From positions 1 through 48,093 of the forward strand of contig SXOB01000056.1 in the NCBI GenBank assembly GCA_005776945.1: a stretch of 48,093 bases of DNA, read 5' to 3'. The notes below the pieces were generated by a model, which saw nothing but the letters and a program-made list of their open reading frames with translations, searched no databases and had not been told where the DNA came from. The position numbers were made by a program, and so were the translations under genes. Source of the stretch: Pseudomonadota bacterium. GTDB taxonomy: Bacteria; Myxococcota_A; UBA796; GCA-2862545. Position 1 is the first letter of the stretch. The number at the start of each line of letters is the position of its first letter. This document shows positions 41,780 through 48,093 of this stretch, piece after piece.

Positions 41780-43126
41780 GTGGCCGACCCACTGAACGCA
41801 GAGACCGCCCCGAACGACTTCCTCCCCGCCGTCCTCGCGCCCGTTCCCCCGTTGGGGATGGGGTGGGTCCAGCGCTTCGTTCCGGTCCAAAATCGGACGC
41901 CGGATATGGTCTACGCGCGGCAGCTCTACGTTGGCGTTTCGATCCTTGCGACGCCGACGTTTGCGGCCGGGATGGCGGTCCTCCCGTGGTTGGGCGCCGG
42001 CCACCTCAACCCCATCCTCGCCGTCAACCTTGCGCTCGTACTCGGCGGACTATTGGCCTGGCGGTTGCGTTGGGCCAGCTTCCGGACGGTCGTCCATCTG
42101 CAATTGCTCGCGTGGTGGCTCGCCGCCTTCTCCGCGGTCCTCGCGCTGGGTGGGCCGCTGACGAGCGGGGCCTCGGCGATCTGGGGCCTCGTTTCCCCCA
42201 TCCTCGGCATCCTCCTCCTCGGTCGCGCGGCAGGGCTCACGTGGCTCGGCCTTTGGCTGGCCGGGCTCGCCGCGACGTTCACCTGGACCTTGGCCGGGCT
42301 GCCGACGGGCTCCCCTCTCCCACCCGTGGGAGCTGGCGCGCTCGAACTCAACAACCTCGTGCAGTTTGGGCTGTTCAGCGTGTTCGCGATGAACTGGTTC
42401 GTCGAGCAGCGGGAGTTGGCCGAACGCGCGGTCGCGGCCGAACGAGCGCGTTCCGAGCGCCTCCTGGCCAAAGGCATGCCGCGGCCTGTCCTGGAGCGCC
42501 TCCGGGCCGACGAACGCGTCGCAGACCGCCTGGACGACGTCGCCGTCTTGTTCGCCGACGTGGTGGGCTTCACGTCCTTGGCCAGCGCGATGGACCCCCG
42601 CGACTTGCTCCGGCATCTCGAGGCGCTCTTCGCCACCTTCGATACCGTGATCGAACGCCACGGGCTGGAGCGCGTCAAGACCATCGGAGATTGCGTCATG
42701 GCCGTAGCCGGTGCGCCTACGCCGATGCCGCGCTCCGCCGAGGCGATGGCCCGCTGCGCGCTCGATCTGCGCGACGTGCTCGGCCAAGGCGAGTTCGCTG
42801 GCACCAAGCTTCAACTCCGCATCGGTGTGCACCACGGCGCCGTCGTGGCTGGCGTCCTTGGCCGCAAGCGGCTCGCGTGGGACCTCTGGGGCGACACCGT
42901 CAACCTCGCAAGCCGCATGGAGTCGACAGGCGCCCCAGGACGCGTCCACGTTTCCGACGCCTTCCGCCAGGCCGTTGGCGACGCGGGCGTGTTCGATGAC
43001 CGCGGCGAGATCGAGGTCAAGGGCAAGGGCCGGCAGCGGACGCATTGGCTTGTAGCGATGGCCGACGCCGCGGAAGCGAAGGGGGCGGAAAGGCCTGAGG
43101 CGAAAGCGGAACCAGGGGGCCTTTGA
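41780..43126 (+). CDS. Membrane-anchored class III adenylate cyclase
   Basis: A 448-residue protein with five or six membrane helices (residues 48-205), a short coiled segment (VEQRELAERAVAAERARSER) and a catalytic domain at about 245-430. Metal ligands Asp260 (VLFADVVGFTSL) and Asp304 (VKTIGD), adenine-selecting Lys300 and Asp368 (WDLWGD), and transition-state Asn375 and Arg379 are all present, so an active cAMP-producing enzyme is expected. Its GTG follows directly on the TAG of the ATP-grasp-SET gene, suggesting one transcript. The membrane part may sense a signal. Confidence 0.92.
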   Translation: MADPLNAETAPNDFLPAVLAPVPPLGMGWVQRFVPVQNRTPDMVYARQLYVGVSILATPTFAAGMAVLPWLGAGHLNPILAVNLALVLGGLLAWRLRWASFRTVVHLQLLAWWLAAFSAVLALGGPLTSGASAIWGLVSPILGILLLGRAAGLTWLGLWLAGLAATFTWTLAGLPTGSPLPPVGAGALELNNLVQFGLFSVFAMNWFVEQRELAERAVAAERARSERLLAKGMPRPVLERLRADERVADRLDDVAVLFADVVGFTSLASAMDPRDLLRHLEALFATFDTVIERHGLERVKTIGDCVMAVAGAPTPMPRSAEAMARCALDLRDVLGQGEFAGTKLQLRIGVHHGAVVAGVLGRKRLAWDLWGDTVNLASRMESTGAPGRVHVSDAFRQAVGDAGVFDDRGEIEVKGKGRQRTHWLVAMADAAEAKGAERPEAKAEPGGL

Positions 43127-43165
43127 AATGGCGCCGCGGTCGGCCGCTTGGGGGCGAGCAGCCTG

Positions 43166-44740
43166 CTAGCTCGGCCGATGCTCGCCGAAGACGCCGCGCA
43201 GCGCGTTGCTCACTTCACCGACCGTCGCGCCCACCGAAACCGCGCGCACGAGATGCGGCATGAGGTTGTCCGTTCCCGACGCGGCTGCCACGAGGGCCGC
43301 CAGGGCGTCGCGCCACGGTCCGGGGGTCCGGGCAGCGCGCCACGCCACGGTGCGCTGAACCTGGTCCGCCTCGGCTCGCGGGTCCGCGGTGGCCACAGGA
43401 ACGTCCAAGGGCGCGGAATCCGTGAACCGATTCACGCCCACGACGACGCTCTCGCCACGCTCAACCGCCAACTGCGCAGCGTACGCGGCTTCCTGAATCA
43501 GTCGCTGCGGCAGTCCCGCCTCGATGGCCGCAACCATCCCGCCCTGCGCGTCCATCTTGTCGATCCAGGCGAGCGCCTCGGCCTCCAACTCGTCCGTGAG
43601 CGCCTCGATGGCCCACGACCCGCCCAACGGGTCGACGACATCCGCCACGCCAGACTCGTAGGCCAAGATCTGTTGCGTGCGGAGCGCGAGCGTCGCACTC
43701 GCTTCGCTAGGGAGCGCAAGCGCCTCGTCGCGACCGTTGGTGTGCAGCGACTGGGTCCCGCCGAGCACGGCTGCAAGCGCCTGGACCGTCACGCGGACGA
43801 CGTTGTTGTCCACCTGCTGGGCCGTCAGAGTCGACCCGGCAGTCTGCGTATGAAAGCGCAGCGCCAGGCTCTTCGGGTCCTTGGCCCCGCAGCGGGTCGC
43901 CATCAGACGGGCCCACAAACGGCGCGCAGCGCGGAATTTGGCGACCTCTTCGAGGAGGTGGTTGTGCGAGTTGAAAAAGAACGAGAGGCGCGGCGCGAAT
44001 GCATCGACCGCAAGGCCCGCCGCTATGGCCGATTCCACGTAGGCGAGGCCATCTGCCAAGGTGAAGGCGATTTCCTGCGCGGCCGTCGAACCGGCTTCCC
44101 GGATGTGGTAGCCACTGATGGAAATCGGATTCCATTTCGGCATTTCGGTCGTGCACCAGGCGATGCAATCCGTCGTCAGCCTCAGGCTCGGGCGCGGCGG
44201 GAAAATGTAGGTACCCCGTGCGATGTACTCCTTGAGGACGTCGTTTTGGATCGTCCCGCGCAACGCCGACCGGGGGATGCCGCGCGACTCGGCGACGGCG
44301 ACGTAGAGCGCCAAAAGGATGGGGCCCGTCGCGTTGATCGTCATGCTCGTGCTGATGTCGGCCAGCGGCAGCTCCGCCAACAACGTGTGCATGTCGCCCA
44401 ACGAATCGATCGCGACGCCGACACGGCCGACCTCGCCCAACGCCAACGGCGCGTCGCTGTCGTGACCCATCTGAGTGGGGAGGTCGAAGGCGACGGAAAG
44501 GCCGGTCCCGCCTCGCTCCAAGAGCATCCGGTACCGACGGTTCGACGCCTCGGCGGAGCCGAAACCCGCGTACTGCCGCATCGTCCAGAGGCTGGACCGA
44601 TACATGCTCGGATGAACGCCGCGCGTAAATGGCGGACGCCCCGGAACGCCGATCGTTTCCGGCGGCACCGCCGGTCCGTAGACGGCCTGGACGGGTTGTC
44701 CCCCGCTGCGGAGAAAACGTGAACGCTCGTCGCGGGTCAT
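43166..44740 (-). CDS. Methylmalonyl-CoA mutase large (catalytic) subunit
   Basis: A 524-residue TIM-barrel mutase subunit. Diagnostic segments are [15 protein letters not shown] (53-67), [44 protein letters not shown] and [14 protein letters not shown]. Tyr in RQYAGF favours methylmalonyl-CoA over isobutyryl-CoA, whose mutases have Phe. The B12-binding domain is absent, so a separate small subunit must be encoded elsewhere. ATG 44740 overlaps the biotin carrier stop (ATGA). With the two carboxylase genes upstream it fits propionyl-CoA to succinyl-CoA conversion. Confidence 0.93.
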   Translation of the reverse strand: MTRDERSRFLRSGGQPVQAVYGPAVPPETIGVPGRPPFTRGVHPSMYRSSLWTMRQYAGFGSAEASNRRYRMLLERGGTGLSVAFDLPTQMGHDSDAPLALGEVGRVGVAIDSLGDMHTLLAELPLADISTSMTINATGPILLALYVAVAESRGIPRSALRGTIQNDVLKEYIARGTYIFPPRPSLRLTTDCIAWCTTEMPKWNPISISGYHIREAGSTAAQEIAFTLADGLAYVESAIAAGLAVDAFAPRLSFFFNSHNHLLEEVAKFRAARRLWARLMATRCGAKDPKSLALRFHTQTAGSTLTAQQVDNNVVRVTVQALAAVLGGTQSLHTNGRDEALALPSEASATLALRTQQILAYESGVADVVDPLGGSWAIEALTDELEAEALAWIDKMDAQGGMVAAIEAGLPQRLIQEAAYAAQLAVERGESVVVGVNRFTDSAPLDVPVATADPRAEADQVQRTVAWRAARTPGPWRDALAALVAAASGTDNLMPHLVRAVSVGATVGEVSNALRGVFGEHRPS

Positions 44741-45240
44741 GTGGTCGCGACCACGGCCAACAGCGCTCCTCCCTCTACGGCCTGTCCCACCTGGACGGCC
44801 AATTCGCTCACCACGCCGGGCACGGGGCTACGAAACTCGTTTTCCATCTTCATGGCTTCGACCACCGCAAGGACCTGGCCCGCCACGACACGGTCCCCCA
44901 CCGCCACCAGCACGCGCGTGACGACGCCAGGCATCGGCACCCGAATCTGGCCAGATGCGCCGCGCCCGGCTGCGCCGCTCCGTGTCGCCCGGCCGTCCGA
45001 GACCTCCACCCGGAGCCCGGAACCGCCGAGTTGCAGGTCGACGGCGTCCCCGTCGAGGTACGCCCCGACCGCTTTGGCGTGGACGCCGTTGCGGGTCATC
45101 ATCCACTCGGCGCGCCCGAGCGGAGCGAGCGCGAGTGTGCCGTAGTCGACGCCATCGAGTTGGACGCGCCAACCCGTACCGTCAGGGCTCAGGACGACCT
45201 GCCGCTCCACACCGTGAACGACCACGCGCCTTGGAATCAT
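44737..45240 (-). CDS. Biotin carboxyl carrier protein (acyl-CoA carboxylase)
   Basis: A 167-residue protein. The C-terminal 70 residues are a biotinyl-lipoyl domain with the biotinylation motif EAMKMENE (Lys131), the hairpin [18 protein letters not shown] and the end [16 protein letters not shown]. The first 90 residues are strand-rich, similar to the BT region of propionyl-CoA carboxylase alpha chains. Here it is a separate polypeptide from the biotin carboxylase. ATG 45240 overlaps the biotin carboxylase stop by four bases. ATG 45258 is possible but overlaps more. Confidence 0.9.
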   Translation of the reverse strand: MIPRRVVVHGVERQVVLSPDGTGWRVQLDGVDYGTLALAPLGRAEWMMTRNGVHAKAVGAYLDGDAVDLQLGGSGLRVEVSDGRATRSGAAGRGASGQIRVPMPGVVTRVLVAVGDRVVAGQVLAVVEAMKMENEFRSPVPGVVSELAVQVGQAVEGGALLAVVATT

Positions 45241-46721
45241 GTCAGCGCCCTTCTCCATGCGGCCGCATCTCGCGCGGGCGGCCGTCGACTCCGCTCGGCG
45301 TCGACGTGCAGGACCGCGGCGAGCACCGCGGCCTCATCCAGCTGCGCTTGGGTCCACTTCCCCATCCCGGCCAAGCGCTCAGGCGTCACCCAGCCGGTGT
45401 TGTAGCGGCCCGCCTTGAAGGCCTCGTCGTCGAAGAGGGCCAAGAAGAACGGGATGGACGTCGTGACGCCCACCACGTGCCATTCCTCCAGCGCCCGTCG
45501 GCATCGTGCGAGGCACTCGTCGCGATCGGATCCCCAAACGACCAGTTTGGCAATCATCGGGTCGTAGTGACGCGTGATGACTGCACCTTCGTACACGCCG
45601 CTGTCCACGCGGACCCAAGGTCCACCAGGTTCGCGGTAGCCCCGCAAGGGGCCGGGCGCCGGGCGGAAATTCTCTACGACGTCTTCGGCATAAAGCCGGC
45701 ATTCGACGGCGACGCCTTGGGCGCGAATGTCGGCCTGGGACCAAGGCAGGGGCGCACCGCTGGCGACCCGCAACTGAGCGCGCACGAGGTCCACACCTGT
45801 GATCGCCTCCGTGATCGGGTGCTCGACCTGAATTCGGGTGTTCATTTCCAGGAAGTAGAAAGACCCGTCTTCAGCCAACAAGAACTCGATCGTCCCCGCG
45901 CCGACGTAGTCGACCGCCTTCGCCGCGCGGACCGCGGCGTCGGTCATCGCCGCCCGAGTCGCATCACTGAGCACCGGGCAAGGCGTCTCCTCGAACACTT
46001 TCTGATGCCGGCGCTGGATCGAGCAATCTCGTTCGAAGAGGTGCACGACGTTGCCATGGGCATCGGCCATCACCTGCACTTCGACGTGGCGGGGCCGAAG
46101 GACGACCCGCTCGATGTACACCGCGCCGTTGCCGAAGCTCCGCTGAGCCTCCGACGAAGCCGACGCAAAGGCGTCGGCGAAGTCCTCGGGAGACTGAACC
46201 TGGCGCATCCCGTTGCCGCCGCCGCCGGCCGCGGCCTTGAGCAACACGGGGTACCCCACCCCGTCAGCCCAGACCCGGCCTTCATCCACGTCGCGGATCG
46301 GCTCCAAGGTCCCGGGGACCACCGGAACGCCAGCGGCCGCCATCCGCTGGCGTGCCGCAATCTTGTCGCCCATCGCGGCAATCGCGTCGGGCGGTGGCCC
46401 GATCCACACGAGGCCAGCGTCGATCACGCGGCGCGCAAAGGCCGCATTTTCGGACAGGTAGCCGTAGCCCGGATGCAGCGCGTCGCAGCCCGTGTCCAAT
46501 GCGGCTTGGAGCAAAGCCTCGACGTTGAGGTAGCTCTGCGACGATGGGGCCGGTCCGATGGGTACAACCTGGGTCGCCATTCGCGCCGCAAGTCCCCCGA
46601 CGTCCACGGCGCTCGCTACCACCACCGCTTCGAGGCCCTCTTCGCGACAAGCGCGGACGACGCGCGCCGCGATTTCGCCCCGGTTGGCGACGAGCACCCG
46701 GCGCAATGGCCCCACCCTCAT
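45237..46721 (-). CDS. Biotin carboxylase subunit of an acyl-CoA carboxylase
   Basis: A 494-residue ATP-grasp biotin carboxylase. It shows RVLVANRGEIAARVVRACRE, HPGYGYLSENAAFA, the glycine loop AAAGGGGNGMR, ERDCSIQRRHQKVFEE, the catalytic/metal segment FLEMNTRIQVEHPITE and the C-domain AVECRLYAEDV. It carboxylates biotin on the downstream carrier protein. Association with the mutase suggests propionyl-CoA carboxylase. No carboxyltransferase (beta) gene lies in the window. The start is ATG 46721, with GGGAG-type purines upstream. The last 50 residues (HVDAERSRRPPARDAAAWRR) are a nonconserved tail. Confidence 0.92.
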   Translation of the reverse strand: MRVGPLRRVLVANRGEIAARVVRACREEGLEAVVVASAVDVGGLAARMATQVVPIGPAPSSQSYLNVEALLQAALDTGCDALHPGYGYLSENAAFARRVIDAGLVWIGPPPDAIAAMGDKIAARQRMAAAGVPVVPGTLEPIRDVDEGRVWADGVGYPVLLKAAAGGGGNGMRQVQSPEDFADAFASASSEAQRSFGNGAVYIERVVLRPRHVEVQVMADAHGNVVHLFERDCSIQRRHQKVFEETPCPVLSDATRAAMTDAAVRAAKAVDYVGAGTIEFLLAEDGSFYFLEMNTRIQVEHPITEAITGVDLVRAQLRVASGAPLPWSQADIRAQGVAVECRLYAEDVVENFRPAPGPLRGYREPGGPWVRVDSGVYEGAVITRHYDPMIAKLVVWGSDRDECLARCRRALEEWHVVGVTTSIPFFLALFDDEAFKAGRYNTGWVTPERLAGMGKWTQAQLDEAAVLAAVLHVDAERSRRPPARDAAAWRRALT

Positions 46722-46773
46722 CCGCGCTCCCGAGTCGCGGCGACTAGCTGGCTGCCACCAAAAGGCAACGCCG

Positions 46774-46790
46774 GGCCCCCGCCGGGGGCC
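46774..46790 (-). terminator. GC-rich hairpin downstream of lon
   Basis: GGCCCCC-GCC-GGGGGCC is a perfect seven-pair inverted repeat with a three-base loop. It lies 64 bases past the lon stop and upstream of the biotin carboxylase start. A short T run (CCTTTT) occurs about 14 bases beyond it on the minus strand, too far for a textbook terminator. It may end lon transcripts or be a leader structure for the carboxylase operon. Confidence 0.35.
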
Positions 46791-46853
46791 GCTTTCCAAG
46801 GCGCGAACCACCCCCGAGGGAGCGGTTCACCCTCACCGCTGCGCGAAGGTCGC

Positions 46854-48093
46854 TCAGGCCACCGGAGTCGGGGCGGCCGGGGCGGCCGTCGCCCGGCGAA
46901 TCGCGAGGCGCTGGCGAGCCTCGTCGAGGTTCGCCTTGCCGAGCACGGTCTCGAGGACCTCGGACATTCGCGACATGAACCGGAAATCGAGCGCGCTGCG
47001 AACTTCTTCCGGCACCTCGACCAGGTCCTTGCGGCACTTCTCTGGCAGCAGCACCGTCTTGATGCCAGCGCGATGGGCGGCCAGGACCTTCTCCTTGACG
47101 CCGCCGACCGGCAGGACCGCGCCACGAAGCGTGATCTCACCCGTCATCGCGACGGTCGGATCGACCTGGATGTTCGTGAGCAGGCTCGTCATCGCCGTGA
47201 TCATCGTGACGCCCGCGCTGGGCCCGTCCTTCGGGATGGCGCCCGAGGGAACGTGAACGTGCAGGTCGAGGCGCTCGAGTTCGTCGTCGTCGATGCCAAG
47301 CTCCGCCGCCATCGAACGCAGCCAGCTCCGTGCGACGCTGACCGACTCCTTCATGACGTCGCCAAGCGAGCCCGTCAGGGTCAGATTGCCCTTGCCGCGC
47401 ATCTTGGTCGCTTCGATGAAGAGAATGTCGCCGCCGGCCGACGTCCAAGCGAGGCCCGTGGCGACGCCCGGGGTGGCCGTCCGTTCGGCGACTTCCGAGA
47501 AGTAGTGGATGGGGCCGCGGATGGTCTCGACGAGTTCAGCGTCCACGAGGATGGTCTCGCGCTTGCCCGACGCGATCTCCCGCGCGGACCAGCGGCACAC
47601 GGCGGCCAACTCGCGCTTGAGGCTGCGGACACCCGCTTCACGCGTGTAGGCCTCGATGACCTTGTCGAGCGCCTCGGGCAGGAGCTCGACCTGCTCGTCC
47701 TTCAAACCATGATCGTCGAGCGCCTCCTTCCACAGGTAGCGCCGCGCAATTTGCCGCTTCTCCTCCATCGTGTACCCGGCGATGCGGATGACCTCCATAC
47801 GGTCGAGCAGCGGGCTGGGAATCGTGTCTGGCACGTTCGCCGTCGCAATGAAGAGGACCTTGGACAGGTCGAAGCTGACGTCGAGGTAGTGATCGTTGAA
47901 GGTGTCATTCTGCTCGGGATCGAGCACCTCGAGCAGCGCCGACGACGGGTCGCCCCGGTAGTCCGCCCCAAGCTTGTCGATTTCATCGAGCACGAAGACC
48001 GGATTGTTCGTCCCAGCCTTCTTCAACCCCTTGACGACCTTGCCTGGCAGCGAACCGAGGTAGGTCCGGCGATGGCCACGGATCTCGGCCTCG
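46854..48093 (-). CDS. lon: Lon ATP-dependent protease, C-terminal part (cut by window edge)
   Basis: The last 413 residues of Lon. The reading frame stays open to the window edge ([20 protein letters not shown]). Visible parts are Walker [12 protein letters not shown], the AAA+ segment [20 protein letters not shown], the sensor region and the protease domain with catalytic Ser in [10 protein letters not shown] and Lys in [14 protein letters not shown], ending in an Ala/Pro/Thr tail. Lon degrades damaged and regulatory cytoplasmic proteins. The ATPase N-terminal half, substrate-binding domain and promoter lie outside the window. Confidence 0.97.
   Translation of the reverse strand, partial: EAEIRGHRRTYLGSLPGKVVKGLKKAGTNNPVFVLDEIDKLGADYRGDPSSALLEVLDPEQNDTFNDHYLDVSFDLSKVLFIATANVPDTIPSPLLDRMEVIRIAGYTMEEKRQIARRYLWKEALDDHGLKDEQVELLPEALDKVIEAYTREAGVRSLKRELAAVCRWSAREIASGKRETILVDAELVETIRGPIHYFSEVAERTATPGVATGLAWTSAGGDILFIEATKMRGKGNLTLTGSLGDVMKESVSVARSWLRSMAAELGIDDDELERLDLHVHVPSGAIPKDGPSAGVTMITAMTSLLTNIQVDPTVAMTGEITLRGAVLPVGGVKEKVLAAHRAGIKTVLLPEKCRKDLVEVPEEVRSALDFRFMSRMSEVLETVLGKANLDEARQRLAIRRATAAPAAPTPVA

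Noticed and set aside
43127-43165. Small inverted repeats (CGAGC/GCTCG, GCGG/CCGC) as a bidirectional terminator between cyclase and mutase genes
   Set aside because: Stems are only 4-5 pairs in a GC-rich background and no T run follows on either strand.
1-48093. CRISPR arrays, tRNA or rRNA genes
   Set aside because: No regularly spaced direct repeats, cloverleaf-like sequences or rRNA signatures were noticed by eye; a covariance-model search was not possible here.

Overview
The window is a gene-dense, GC-rich bacterial chromosomal segment. It most resembles an uncultured member of the Myxococcota or a related former-deltaproteobacterial lineage. The case rests on many small lipoproteins, FG-GAP and MopM-type metal-binding-motif proteins, TonB-domain proteins, ankyrin and GAF proteins, a myxobacterial-style polyketide locus and a methylmalonyl-CoA pathway. 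This assignment is an inference from gene content. No rRNA, tRNA or CRISPR array was seen, and no gene-free stretch exceeds 300 bases.

Layout. Bases 1-139 are the right end of an IS3-family insertion sequence. From 220 to 7917 lie lipoproteins, a DUF3817-like membrane protein, a divergent ankyrin protein, and a three-gene unit (4234-7917) of a haem-motif protein, a DUF1501-like protein and a c-type-haem lipoprotein with leucine-rich-like repeats. From 7937 to 11065 on the minus strand are a site-2 protease, an SRPBCC protein and an FG-GAP surface lipoprotein. A TonB-like protein follows at 11103. From 12163 to 14836 on the minus strand are a TIGR01777-type epimerase, a Cys-rich secreted protein and a barrel-like protein. 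From 14891 to 25165 on the plus strand runs a biosynthetic unit: a UbiE-like methyltransferase, an 1898-residue type I polyketide synthase (NMO-like/KS/AT/ACP/KR/DH) and a type III polyketide synthase. It is followed closely by a DEAD-box RNA helicase and a DHH phosphoesterase. From 25196 to 30747 are membrane, rRNA methyltransferase-like, crotonase, GAF and MFS genes. From 30769 to 36724 are DNA-repair genes: a minimal RadA-like ATPase coupled to an ATP-dependent DNA ligase on the minus strand, and a PolX/PHP polymerase on the plus strand. From 36702 to 43126 are a protein with four TonB-C-like units and a four-gene plus-strand unit (membrane protein, lipoprotein, ATP-grasp-SET fusion, class III adenylate cyclase). 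From 43166 to 46721 a minus-strand operon encodes biotin carboxylase, biotin carrier and methylmalonyl-CoA mutase large subunit. The window ends inside lon.

The most interesting items are: the ATP-grasp ligase fused to a SET methyltransferase domain; the coupled type I/type III PKS plus methyltransferase locus, which suggests a methylated alkyl-pyrone or phenolic lipid; the RadA-like/ATP-ligase pair; repeated CTG start codons, three of them at CTGA stop/start overlaps; a series of very short secretion signals; and three -1 frameshifts that all fit loss of one base from a short homopolymer, which points to assembly error.
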